Source: Liolophura sinensis (taxonomy: Eukaryota > Mollusca > Polyplacophora > Chitonida > Chitonidae). From it: DNA of 64,000 nucleotides. The position numbers and the translations under genes are program-made. Location of the stretch: the NCBI RefSeq assembly GCF_032854445.1, contig NC_088295.1, forward strand, positions 7,072,501-7,136,500, in the 5' to 3' direction. Under the pieces are notes generated by a model. It was not told the origin of the DNA, did no database searches, and saw nothing but the letters and a program-made list of their open reading frames with translations. Numbering within the stretch: position 1 is the first letter of the stretch; each line of letters begins with the position of its first letter. Positions 11,001 to 22,169 of the stretch are shown in pieces.

Positions 11001-14000
11001 ACTAGTGTCACAGGCTGTACCTTTTCAACAGCCTAGAGCAAATGAAACACAACTTACGTGGAAATAGCCGCTTGGTTAAAGTATTTTTTTTTTATGCTTG
11101 AACCATTAGTGATTTTAAAGTTTAATTACCAGTATTACATTGAATGAAGGGAATATTCAACCTTACAAAAAAAAATCTAGGGTAGGCTGGAAGTGAAAAT
11201 TTTTAAAATTTTTATTTCACTAGATGCAAAATAAAAAGATTTTAAAGAAAATTCTATCAAAAGTTCAACAATTAAACAATGTTTTAGAGGTCCCAGTGTT
11301 GAATTTAAGATAACAGTTACAAGTGCAGAGTGCATCACTTTACATCATTTACAGTGTGAAAAATATTTATATTAATATTTATATTAATACATTCAGCAAG
11401 AGCTGAAGTTACCTTGGTGTCCGACCTTCGACAGCTTTAAACGCTAAAATATTCTGAAGTCAACGATATGCTTCATGTCTGTAATGCAATGGTTAGCCCA
11501 TGTTTTAGTGTATCACTGGGGACCTAAAATGAAGATTACAACTGAGAAAGTTGTGCTCATAAAATGATATATGGGGGCATAGTTTATGCCTCTTACTCAA
11601 ACCTCTCTTTTAAACATATTTTGTGTTAATGGTTGGAAATGAAGAATTTACTGGGAATGCAGGGCCAGCTTGCATGGCCCCATTCCCCCCCCCCCCCCCC
11701 TCACAAAGTTGTTTAGACAGCTGTCATTGTCGATGTCACAGCCAAAGCTGCCAGATTTAATTTCAAGACTGACAGCTGGGGACTTACAGAAACTGTAGTT
11801 TAAAGCCATTTTTACGCTCCAATCCCTTAGCTGAGAAGCTTTATTGTACTTTCATGTTAGGGCACATTATGAAACAAAACCAGACTTCTCCTACATCCTG
11901 TAAGTGCAGTGGTGCATGACTGCATTACAAAATTCGAATCTTTAGGTTCTTTTAGGGAAGGATGTTATGTTACATTTATGTAAAAATTTATTTTTGATAA
12001 TGGCCTAATAACCAAACCAGAATATAACTTTGAATCTGTTATAACGCTGTCAGCCAATCAGCAAAATTCTGCTCTATCTACAAAACAACTGAAACAAAGT
12101 TGTGTCACGAACGATGACTGTTCCTACCCTTCATGTGTGGCCACCCCGTCTATGTCATAGCGGTCATCCTTGGAGTACTTCACAACCAGACATTTGTAGT
12201 TAGCTAACTGATACCTCTTCATTCTTCTCACAAGCTCAGTTCTGCAAGAGACATCAGAGATTTAAACATCAAGGAACATCCTATCCAGCAGTACTTGAGT
12301 GCAGAACATACATTATGTATATTATGTTCTCTATGACAGACATAGAAAGTTGCCAAGGCATCAATTCCACTATATTGCTGAAGAAGAGAATTTTTCTCCT
12401 GATTCATATTACACAATTTAGCATACTTACGTTTTGCCAGAAAACATTGGCCCAAATATAATCTGCAATAAAAACAAACTGACTTAAAGAAATTTTTAGC
12501 TGATTGGGAGACGCTTGCACAAAATGGTTGTAGGCTAAGTTGATTTTAACTACCACTGTGACACAAGTTAAAAACATATGTTGCCATGCAAGGTTCGAAA
12601 TTACTACTGACTTGTTGGAATGGTCGGCAAAAAAATGGTCTTGGTACGTCAAAATTTATGTGCAGCATGGACAAGTGTCCAGTTGAATATTTGGCGATGA
12701 AAATTTGCTCATACATGGAACGTAAAGACTCTAAGAATATGGTAGTTGTTGGCAGCGAAAAGAAAAATACTGACAGCTCGAAGCGAACGGCTTAGTTAAT
12801 TAAGTTGGGTTTACCCAAGCGATAAAGCTAATCCACCAACGTCAGCTACATGATGATATGAAATTACAGTGAGCGCAAACAACCCCGCTGATCAGTTATT
12901 AAAAGTTACATGTCAAAACTTAAGTACATTTAATCATATATCGGTGAACAGTTCAGTGCGGAGAAATTTTGTTCTGTGAGTTACAAAATTGTTCGGTAAC
13001 TTTTAGAGATGAACAGGACAATTGACCTCCAGGCTTTATTGCTAATTTCTATCCCTGCCATGGTAGTTACAATCACCTTACAGGGCCTTACCTACAGCCA
13101 TTTTACTTCAAGGTGTCAAGGTGTATTTAATCTAACAAATGAATTAAACAAAAATATGACGGTTTACCAACAAAAATTTAAGTTTTCATACAAATTTTCT
13201 TCATTCACAGACTTAGTAGCTTTCAGAAACCATTTTGAGTTGCAGTTGATAAAATGTGTTTATGCGGGGTTACAATCTCACCTGTACAGTTTGGGATCAG
13301 AACCTTCCATTTTGTTGTAAATGTAGCCCTGCCTTAGCTTATCATTGCTTTGTGCAAGAGGCAAATATGCCTATACTATTACATGGTATAATTCGTGAAT
13401 CTTTTTCAATGTACTTACAGGTTGATGGGGCAGGCCAAAGAACCCTTGTCTAACTGGAAAATTTATCTCCCAGCATACCTCCAAAACTTATCTGTCTGTT
13501 TATTTGGAAGGCTTGGAGGAAAGTTTTGAAAAGCACAAAGGCCTAATTTGTAGAACGTATGTTAGTCTGAGATTGTTCTGATGTTAGGTTTGGCTCAATT
13601 TTCTTCATCAGATGACCCCAAACCAACATCATTTCTATACATTCAAACCCCTGATGCAGTTACCTGCCCTTGTACAAAATGTCCTGGTCAAAGCTAGTAG
13701 AACAGTGGGCCTTTTTTGAGCTTAAAGAATCATGGGCCAAGGTGGCGGTAATAATAACTGACAGGCTCAATTTTAAGGGTCGTCTGGTCGTCAGAAACAA
13801 CGGTATTCCCCTGTGGACATCTATAAATTCCTGTCACTTGCCCCACGGGCATGGCATGACGAAAAATCAAACCTAAGAAGCTACATGAAGTTGGCTGGCA
13901 TTGCGGGTGTATGTGAATTTCATGGCCATCAAGCCAAACAAAAATTATATTGGTGAGTTACACTTGTTTGAAGAGCCATATGCCTTACAGCTTGACACTG

Positions 14001-15268
14001 CTCAAATGTCTTTGGGACAGTCCTTCTGGTCAGTAAATAAATCCAACAAGAGGCCACCAGAGGTCTTTAGAAAGGAGTTTCTTAGACAGGGCTCACTGAC
14101 ACTGCCATTACAGATTAAACAGTGAACTTGGCAGGTGAACTTGTCAAAACTCACATGGTAAGAAAAGTATTCATATGTTTGAAATGTACATGTACTTTTG
14201 AAAATGTTGTATTTAAGCACAAAATTATTTCTGTCACAAATTCATTAATGCTATAATTTATGGCCGGCTTCACTAAAGTTGTCATCACTTCTGTTACAAC
14301 AACAATGTATACACACGATTCATGCCTTCATCAGTAGGTACTGGTTTCACTTTCAGCTAGACAAGTGTTATACATGTAGCACTAGCAGAGCCAGTCCAAA
14401 ATAACACTCACTCATAATATGTGTGTCAATTTTTTTTTTTTTTGTTGGTTATTGTTTAACGCCGTAGTACATTGGGAAAATAGGTATATGTGTATCATTC
14501 TTTTGATGAAAAATTGTAGACACAACCAAATTCTGTGCCAGGCAACCTCAAACGCAGGCAATACCTGTAAAAATTCTTAAAACTGAGCCCTGATTCTGAT
14601 GATAGATCCATCTTGTGCTTGCGATAAATCGGCATACAAAAACTTAGGTCCTAGCAGATGTATTTGATGGGTATATTTTTTTGTCTCAAACTGGTACAGT
14701 AACTGCATCATGTTGCCATGCAGTATCTGTGTACATATCACCTTGCCAACACTGTAGCGACACCAGTCTTGGGGCACTTCGGGGGTGTTCACTGAGTTCC
14801 GAGCAAGATCAATGATGACTGAAAATTTGATCGTTGACGGAAAATATGCATAAGACAGAGGGGCAATTAACAGATATAAAAACACCCCCAAAATGAAATT
14901 TTTTGTACAAAAATTTAGGGGAATAATTGTCTTCATGTGGTATAGCGACATAATCTTTGTTTCATAATTCCTTTTCATGTATCCTTTAAGTTGGCCTAAT
15001 CAAACACAATCGATGGCAATAACACAACATTTTGAGGGTCTACCCTACGGCAACAGTTTTAGAGGGGAATGGACCTACTAGGTTTTTCAGTTCAATGATT
15101 AAAAGTTGAGGTAGGTAAATATCAGAAATTGTTGAAAATAGACCTCAACGTTTAGCCTGCATGTATTTCATGTCGTTATTTTTAGTCACGCGTCATTACC
15201 TGAATTTGACCCTTTGGTTTCTTCTCACATTTACATGGAGACGTAGTTACATGTGCAGTTGACATCAT
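8073..15268 (-). CDS. TK1: Thymidine kinase 1, cytosolic (7 exons)
   Basis: Phosphorylates thymidine to dTMP with ATP in the cytosolic nucleotide salvage pathway. The exons, in transcript order, are 15200-15268, 12431-12462, 12128-12241, 10775-10868, 9718-9807, 9002-9121 and 8073-8258. All introns are GT-AG, the phases agree, and the spliced frame is 234 codons plus stop, the same length as the vertebrate enzyme. Visible motifs are the P-loop GPMFSGKT (residues 27-34), the catalytic Glu of DEGQF (E100), zinc-binding pairs C155/C158 and C187/C190, and the lasso region between them. Close to the C end is KEN (201-203), the degron through which APC/C-Cdh1 removes TK1 at mitotic exit in vertebrates. 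Exon 1 has two consecutive ATGs (15266-15268 and 15263-15265); the first is used. An E2F site lies upstream. Intron 2 is about 2.7 kb. Intron 6 holds a minisatellite. Identification is very secure. Confidence 0.96.
8282..8866. repeat. ~100-bp tandem repeat in TK1 intron 6
   Basis: About six diverged copies of a unit near 100 bp that contains 'tactggactggggtcatac' and 'agttcagacaattacagta'. It lies between the last two TK1 exons and ends about 135 bp from exon 6. Short open frames here are a by-product of the repetition. Confidence 0.8.
12463..15199 (-). other. TK1 intron 2 with unexplained open frames
   Basis: A 2.7-kb intron. It contains a 133-codon minus-strand frame (14577-14978) and plus-strand frames at 13009-13320, 13670-13876 and 13901-14125. 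Some of these are less AT-rich than the surrounding intron and could be remains of a transposable element, but I recognise no domain. A poly-T run and a short SINE-tail-like piece lie at about 14,429-14,480. Confidence 0.35.
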
Positions 15269-15383
15269 CTTGACTTAGACGTTAGATATAGCTGTACAAG
15301 CAAAAATTTCATGCGATCTCTGGCAAGCCTTTGCAGACATAAACAAAGCTTTCAACCAGCACTGCGTTTGTCGCCTCACAAAC

Positions 15384-15395
15384 TTCGCGCCAAAA
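15384..15395 (-). promoter_or_regulatory. E2F site in the TK1 promoter
   Basis: TTCGCGCCAAAA on the plus strand, which reads TTTTGGCGCGAA on the gene strand, a full match to the E2F consensus. It lies 116 bp upstream of the TK1 start codon. TK1 is a classical S-phase gene controlled by E2F in animals, so the position and match agree with that regulation. Confidence 0.75.
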
Positions 15396-15737
15396 CGTGC
15401 AAGACCCATCGGTTGAAGTCGATCTTTTGCAACAGTGTTCGTCAGCCTACATCCACGAGGGGAACGGAAGTACATCCATCAAGCGAATGGACATCCATCA
15501 GGAGGACGGTGTAGTGCGCATGACCACACTTATGGCGCGAAATACAAAGTAGTGGGATATCGTTACACATTTGTGTTCACTAAAAAGACATACGGATTAT
15601 ATCACTGTATATCTCATACCATTAACTTAAATTTTATTTACTACAGCGCTTCTCCAAATTATCGAACTATCGTCGACAGATGATGAATAAGACAAGGTAT
15701 CCTATACATTATCGGTATAAATTATCGAACTATATCA

Positions 15738-15940
15738 ACATCCATGAGGAGGACAGTGGCTAATTTACCTTCCTGCAGGTATCAGGTACAACATCCCCCT
15801 AGGAGGACGATGGCTAATTTACCTTTCTGCAGGTATAAGGTACGACATCCATGAGAAGGACGGTGCCTAATTTATGTTCCTACAGGTATGAAGTACAACA
15901 TCCACAAGGAGGACGGTGGCTAATTTACCATCCTTTCTCC
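15738..15940 (+). repeat. 53-bp minisatellite, four copies (orientation opposite to 20.4-21.7 kb)
   Basis: Units carry 'acatccatgaggaggac', 'ggctaatttacc' and 'cctgcaggtat'. The same unit, reverse-complemented, forms the long array at 20,431-21,712. Partial copies begin already at about 15,470. Confidence 0.85.
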
Positions 15941-15949
15941 CCACAGATG

Positions 15950-17540
15950 AGTAAAGCCCAATGTTAACGAGGACAAACCCAGTTTGCCTTTCTCTACACG
16001 TACGTATATGAGAAAGGATTCACAGTACCTTAGAATACAATCCACGAATTATCCAATATGAGAAATCCAGTGACCACCAATCCAGTTCAATAAAAAAAGT
16101 CAACAACCGCAGTCTAGTTTAAATATATGTATTTTAAGGAGCCCCGGCGCAGTGCCATAACCCACTGCCCATGTATACATGAATCCCATTGTATTCATCT
16201 GGTTTGTAAAAACCTTTACAGAAAGATTATTATAAACTAAAGAACGCATTACTGGGATGTACGGACAAAAGTTGTGCTTCAATACATTTGCTGCAGTACC
16301 CTAGTGTATAAACTCTCTTGTAAATTCTAAGATTCTATACATATTTAAGCGAAGCAATGAATGGTATGGAGGTGGAATGGAAAATACACTATAGGTGTAG
16401 GCTATATGTACAAGGCATATGGCCATGATAAAATGATAACAATGATATAGAATACACATTGTCAACCCATCAGTCATCTATTATTTACGTACACAGCATG
16501 CCAGTTACGATTCAGTACTGCTGATTAAGCGGTGTGCTCTTAATTGTTCACTTATTTTAAGTGCCGTGTGTAACGATGAATGTTCAGTCTGACAGCATCT
16601 TCGCCTTGTTTCTGGTAAATATATGTGCAGTTTGTTGGATACAAGTAGTGCGACTATATCCCGAACCAAAGCTTCCTTACATCTCCTATTCCTGACTGTC
16701 CCTTCGTACCTTCAAAGAAAAATGTGAACCGAATGTAATCCTGTCAAAGGCTTGCTATTCATTTGTAAAAGACTGAAATCTGGAAATGTATATACATTGC
16801 TACTAATTAAAAATATATCCCTGTGCACTATTTACCAAGTCATGCGCGGAACAAAATTATGAAATTATAATGATAAATAATTAAACACACATCTAAATGT
16901 AAATGACTATTTGGTGACTTTAATATTCTGAGTTACCTTCCTTGTTTTTTTATGGCTTTAGTCTTGTCAAATGTTTATACACATTTGAACAGTCTGTGTA
17001 TAGACTACTTGATTATCAAGCTGGAAAGCCATTCTGATACTACTCCATGCATAACTGAAGCCATAATAGCCATATCTAATTATACCCCCCAAAAAATAAA
17101 TAAAAACAAACAGATAAAATACAAGGTAAATACAAACCCATCCACATTCAAAATCTTCTGAATTCCCTCGGTTCCTGGTAGCTGGACTAGCTTGTGTACA
17201 AATCCAAATGTGGCGGGGCGCCTGAAGCAATGTTTCACACAAGAATATAATCACACAGTGAGAGATAATCAGGGCCCATTTTCAATACACATATATAGAC
17301 AAGGTATACAAAAGCATATACAGATTGTTTCGCACAATTTAATCACGCTCCATGTAAACAGCAATGAATCAATCACTTTCTTCTTCACTCTTGAACCAAA
17401 TTAAGCTGTGACAACAAACAAACAGAACATCCCAGTTCTGTACTGTAACAAAAAACCCTTATAGGCATGATTATTTGAAACATGCATGGAGTAGACCGGC
17501 ATTACTGGTAACCACCCTACCTACACGTACCTATACGTAC
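15950..17540. other. AT-rich stretch, possible 3' part of the PHD-like gene
   Basis: No confident gene. One splice-bounded segment on the minus strand near 17,140-17,187 could follow exon 17541-17605 in frame, but its donor is poor and I do not count it. A second segment near 16,680-16,710 does not fit the phase. Confidence 0.3.
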
Positions 17541-20425
17541 CTTTTGTCCTTAAGCTTCATTTTGAAGAACTTTTTTTCCACATAGGCATCGAGATATGTA
17601 TAAGCCTAAAATAGAAAATCTTATTAAGTACCATACACATACCCATTCGAAATAACACCCAGAATGACCATAATTTACTCACAAACCATTTACAAAATTC
17701 CAAACTCTTGCAGCCTTGTTTTTGGTACGTAATACATGCATAAATATAGTAACAGGGCTTGCCTAATAAGCAAATGTGCTTTCAGCCAGAAGCAGATAAA
17801 GATGAAAACAGCATGAAAACAAGAAGTGAAAAACTTTTTCCACGCAAATGGTATTTTTTAGTACATATAAATCAAGCTAAGCGAAAAAGTCAATATCAAT
17901 TTATAAACAATTTATACACCGAAATCACACTTTTACGCACCAAGTCGAGGAGATAACCGAAACCAAAGCCGGTTAGAAATTCCCTTCTCGGATTTGTCAA
18001 GAAAATCTCCAGCTCAGAGCTCTCGGGACTAGATAAACACATAATTATGCACACAGTTGTACGAAGAAGGGGTTAAGAGAAGATATCAATATAACACAGT
18101 GAAACACTCTAAAACACTCTTTTTAGATACATTATAATATATCCTGGGCGATAAAAAGCATGAAGATCTTTATGAAATCACATGCTACCATCAGGCTATA
18201 TGATGTGAAACAATACATTAAACTATATGTCATGTAACAAATTAATTATTTGTACCCCAGCAATTATTCCTGAAATAGCAGCGAAATAGCAGTGAAACTC
18301 CACAATGCGTGTGCGCATATGAGGAAATATAGAAAAATGTGTAAAAGACAAAGAAAATAAATGAAGTGTACAGATTTAAGCTGTACATACCACTTTGAGC
18401 CTCTGTGTGCCAACAAGCCCTCCACATACTGGTCTATCATACCAACCTGAAATATCAACATTATGCGGCATATATATACAATCCAAACATTGTGTTTACT
18501 TCAGTTAAAAATCCAAACATTATCAGACATAGTTTAATGGTATTTTTCTACTTGTATTTTTCTACTTGTCAGGTCATACCAACGGTACTTGTTGCTCCCT
18601 CGCTTGGCGCTTAACATTGAGAGGTTAGAGCAAGGAAACATGACTGTTCGGCCCGGTGTCAGTATAATGTGACTGGGTGAGTGTCACGTTTGGTGTCTTC
18701 GGCATGATGTTCTAGTGGCGGCAAACTTTGGCGGCATGGACTCGCCCTACCACAAGAAGACACACTACATATTCATACCCTAGAAGGACTCCTCGTCGTC
18801 ATATGACTGAAAAATTGTTCAGTACCACGTTAAACCCCAAGCACTCACTCACTCAATCCGCGTGTAGTAATATTTTTTTATTATTTATTTGATTGTTGTT
18901 TTACGCCGTATTCAATAATATTTCACTTATACGACAACATTATGGTGGGAGGAAACCGGGCAAAGCCCGGGGGGAAACCCACGGCCATCCGCAGGTTGCT
19001 GACAGACATTCTCACGTACGGCCGGAGAGGAAGCCAGCATGAGCTGGACTTAAACTCACAGCGACTCCGCATTGGTTGGGGGGGGGGGGGGGGGGGGGGC
19101 TTCTGGGTCATTGCGCTGCGCTACGTGTAGTAATAAGGTTGTCCTTACCGTGGGAGCCCTTCGTGTAGCTCATGTGATGCTATTTTGTCATCTTCTGCTC
19201 TACAGGGCACCTGTGTAACAAACATAAAACTGTCAAAAAATTCCTGCAATATGCAACTTTGTTCTTTGTCATCTGTTATATTGTGCATAATTTTTCCTCA
19301 CTAGGAATTAGTTGGAAATGCTTTGCATGTGTTGTGGAGGTCTCAATTACAGTCAACGCATGCATGGAGGAAGGTTCCCTAATAAAATTATGAAATATAT
19401 CAGAAAACTGAATTAGAGTCTCATACAGTAATGCGCAGTAAGTGAACCCATTGAATGGATACATACTTGTACTACTGCAGATCTACCGACCGTCCTCGTC
19501 TGTCTTGGTTTTTTAGGCAGATTGTCCTGAAAAGGTAGAAAACTTTAAATGACGAAACGTGGAATGCAATGTTTCTTTTGGCATCGGCGATATTGGTGGA
19601 TTGGGAGAAAATTTTTATAATTTATATTCATGCATGAGTCTATAAAGCAAGTATAGTTACCTGACATGTATCGCAGACGAAATCGGTAGGGTTGCTGTCT
19701 TCATTGTCGTCCATGCAGTCTGGGTGAAACCACTCTACACAGGCTTTACATTGCCAATATGTCCTGAAGAGCAAACATCAATAAGCAGCTCCATAACTGT
19801 GATTATCCTCTCTCTTCACCAACGATATCTGTTTTGCTTAAAGAATTGATATCTCAGTAATCAGTGTCATAAAATTCATTCAGAATGGAATGTTGCCGAA
19901 CAACAATGGCTCGCCGTAAAAAAAGTTGGGAAAATTTATAAGAATATCCCATAATTTACACCACATACCTTCCATTGTATGCTTTGTTGCAGATACAACA
20001 TAGTTGTCCAGTTTCCCCAAATCAAAGCTTTGCTGGGGATTGGTGTTTCTATAAACAGACAAATAGATATGGTCATTAAAATATAATACATAATGAACGT
20101 TGTCATGCACCTTGCTTTTTAATGTCCAATTTATTTCACTTTTACCATATATATAAATACACAAAATAATCATGAATAAAGGCTTTGACGAACTAAAGGT
20201 AATTTGTTTGCAGGAAATCATGCCCTTTAGGGGCTTGTTTTAAAAGATGGTGTGTCTTATGCCAGACGTAAGTGTCCAAACCTCACATTATGTAGAGATA
20301 CGTCAAAGACGGTTTTTAGCAGTTTTAGCAATGACATGTTTTCTAGTGAAACTTACCGTGCAACTTGGGCAAACAAATTTATCCGGCTCGTTGGTTTCAG
20401 GAACACCAACACATGCTGGATGGAA
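17541..20425 (-). CDS. Tandem PHD-finger-like protein gene, partial, possibly inactivated
   Basis: Minus-strand exons bounded by GT-AG sites are 20357 to about 20425, 19969-20048, 19661-19763, 19467-19526, 19149-19210 and, less surely, 18391-18433 and 17541-17605. The first exon ends a zinc finger with His-x2-Cys-x13-Cys-x2-Cys. The next two together form a whole PHD pattern: Cys-x2-Cys-x11-Cys-x2-Cys-x4-His-x2-Cys-x13-Cys-x2-Cys, with Trp before Phe-His. Equal spacing in both fingers supports a tandem pair. PHD fingers usually bind histone tails, so a chromatin role is inferred. After them comes a basic Lys/Arg/Pro segment. The phases of all listed exons agree, but exon 19969-20048 has an in-frame TGA about 8 codons in, before the second finger. 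Either the gene is dead, or this is a null allele, or a base is wrong. The first half of finger 1 was not found; a minisatellite abuts that exon. I cannot name the gene. Confidence 0.5.
18568..18855 (+). mobile_element. SINE family B copy, 5'-truncated
   Basis: Ends with the tail 'cgttaaaccccaagcactca' plus a short (actc)n run, shared with the copies at 45,751 and 49,731 (the last reversed). The tRNA-like head present at 45,751 is missing. It lies in an intron of the PHD-like gene, and another SINE is inserted a few bases past its tail. Confidence 0.8.
18873..19123 (-). mobile_element. SINE family A copy with 12-bp target duplication
   Basis: Reverse-oriented copy of the SINE whose tail reads 'gcgtaaaacaccaatcaaat'. 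It is flanked by the perfect duplication 'cgtgtagtaata' at 18861-18872 and 19124-19135. The A-box end is missing, so it is 5'-truncated. It contains a G run of about 21 (19078-19099). From memory the tail and central part resemble the MetaSINE group of molluscs. Confidence 0.85.
19078..19099 (+). repeat. G homopolymer of ~21 bases
   Basis: An unbroken G run inside the SINE, close to an exon of the PHD-like gene (19149-19210). It is able in principle to form G-quadruplex and is prone to length change. Confidence 0.9.
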
Positions 20426-20430
20426 CCGTC

Positions 20431-21712
20431 CTTCTCATGGATGTTGTACCTGATACCTGCAGGGAGGTAAATTAGCCACTGTCTTCCTCGTTGATGTCGC
20501 ACCTGATACCTATTGTAAGGTAAATTAACCACCGTCCTCTTCGTAGATGCTGTACCTGATACCTGCAGGAAGCTAAACTGGCCACCGTCCTCGTGGATGT
20601 TGTACTTTACACCTGCAGAAAGGTAAATTAACCACTGTCCTTCTCGTGGATGTTGTACTGATACCTGCATGAAGGTAAATTAGCCACTGTCCTCCTCATG
20701 GATGTTGTACCTTACACGTACCTGCAGGAAGGTAAATTAGCCACAGTCCTCCTCGTGGATGTTGTACCTTATACCTACAGGGAGGTAAATTAGCCACCGT
20801 CCTCCTCGTGGATGTTGTACTTTATACCAGTAGGAAAGTAAATTAGCCACCGTCCTCCTAATGGATGTTGTACTTTACACCTGCAGGAAGGTAAATTAGC
20901 CACTTTCCTTGTTGTGGATGTTGTACCTGATACCTGCAGGAAGGTAAATTAACCACCGTCCTCCTCATGGATGTTGTACATTATACCTGCAGAAAGGCAA
21001 ATTAGTCACTGTCCTCCTCGTGGATGTTGTACCTGATACCTGCAGGAATGTAAATTAGCCACCGTCTTCCTCGTTGATGTCGTACCTTATACCTATAGTA
21101 AGGTAAATTAACCGCCGTCCTCTTCGTAGATGTTTTACCTGATACCTGCAGGAAGCTAAACTGGCCACCGTCCTCGTGGATGTTGTACTTTACACCTGCA
21201 GAAATGTAAATTAGCCACCGTCCTCCTCATGGATGTTGTACTTTATATCTATAAGGAGGTAAATTAGCCACCGTCCTCCTCGTGGATGTTATACTTTATA
21301 CCTATAGGGAGGTAAATTAGCCACCGTCCTCCTCGTGGATGTTGTACCTTATACCTATAGGGAGGTAAATTAGCCACCGTCCTCCTCGTGGATGTTGTAC
21401 CTTATACCTATAGGGAGGTAAATTAGCCACCTTCCTCCTCGTGAATGTTATAATTTATACCTATAGGGAGGTAAATTAGGCACCGCCCTCCTCGTGGATG
21501 TTGTACTTTATACCTATAGGGAGGTAAGTTAGGCACCGCCCTCCTCGTGGATGTTGTACTTTATACCTATAGGGAGGTAAATTAGGCACTGCCCTCCTCG
21601 TGGATGTTGCACTTTATATCTATAGGGTGGTAAATTATCCACCGTCCTCCTCATGAATGTTATACTTTATACCTATGGGGAGGTGAACTAGGTAAGGTCC
21701 TCCTCGTGGATC
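20431..21712 (-). repeat. 53-bp minisatellite, about 24 copies
   Basis: Units contain 'gtaaattagccaccgtcc', 'tcctcgtggatgttgtac' and 'ttatacctatagggag'. The left half is more variable (with 'cctgcaggaag') and the right half more uniform ('cctatagggag'). The left end abuts an exon of the PHD-like gene, without a clear intron tract in between. It is inverted relative to the copies at 15.7 kb. Confidence 0.92.
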
Positions 21713-21898
21713 TTTAATATCTTTTTTTCCAGCTACTGATGGAGGATTATTAGGTTATTAATTAACTATGACACATTAGAGAAGTTCTACAGGGTTATAG
21801 TAATGTCTGCGCTATCTGATATTAAGGGGTTTAAAATGTTGAGAATTTATCTGCTCTGATATAGGCGTATATCAACATACCGGCCTATAGTCTCGTAC

Positions 21899-21981
21899 CT
21901 TGCCCAGTTATTTGTAAACGAACAAGTTACATGTTCCGGTCTGCTCATGGATGTCCGTTCTCCTCGTGGACTGCTACTCAT
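21899..21981 (-). CDS. Possible first exon of a minus-strand gene
   Basis: A start codon at 21979-21981 opens 27 codons plus 2 bases, followed by a donor 'gtacga'. It sits between the minisatellite and the CCDC96 promoter and could be the first exon of the PHD-like gene, making a divergent gene pair with CCDC96. The coding potential is unremarkable (Ser/Arg-rich) and part of the sequence resembles the minisatellite unit, so the call is weak. Confidence 0.2.
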
Positions 21982-22143
21982 AGATGTAGGCTACCAAGGG
22001 CTACTCATCTTTTGCGCACAGTATTGGTCAAATATTTTAAAATATTTTCCCATATTATATCAATCAAAATAACATAAAAAAAATACTAGACCTATTTTTT
22101 ATGAAGCAAATAACCATTGATTTTTCGATTTCAGTTCGGGTGT

Positions 22144-22157
22144 GTTTCCATGGTGAT
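22144..22157 (+). promoter_or_regulatory. RFX X-box-like motif upstream of CCDC96
   Basis: GTTTCCATGGTGAT fits the X-box pattern (RYYNYY, 1-3 spacer, RRNRAC) with a single mismatch at the last base. RFX factors switch on ciliary genes through this motif near their start sites. CCDC96 is a ciliary gene, so motif and gene agree. Confidence 0.5.
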
Positions 22158-22158
22158 A

Positions 22159-22169
22159 AAAATGGCGGC
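22159..22169 (+). promoter_or_regulatory. YY1-like motif near the CCDC96 start site
   Basis: AAAATGGCGGC matches the YY1 consensus AAnATGGCGGC. In animal promoters this motif usually lies just downstream of the transcription start. With the donor-like GTAAGG at 22248, it suggests a non-coding first exon of about 22,150-22,247. Confidence 0.45.

Noticed and set aside
13408-13447. A minus-strand segment with good acceptor and donor encoding residues similar to the vertebrate TK1 N terminus (Cys-x-Ile-Asn-Leu)
   Set aside because: Exon 15200-15268 supplies a start codon and the conserved Gly-Gln-Ile-Gln before the P-loop in the right phase, giving a full-length 234-residue protein. The 13.4-kb segment has no start codon and is not needed.
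18391-18446. An alternative acceptor at 18446 giving a different reading of this PHD-gene exon
   Set aside because: With the phase left by exon 19149-19210 it reads into a stop at once; the acceptor at 18433 keeps the frame into exon 17541-17605, though it is weak.
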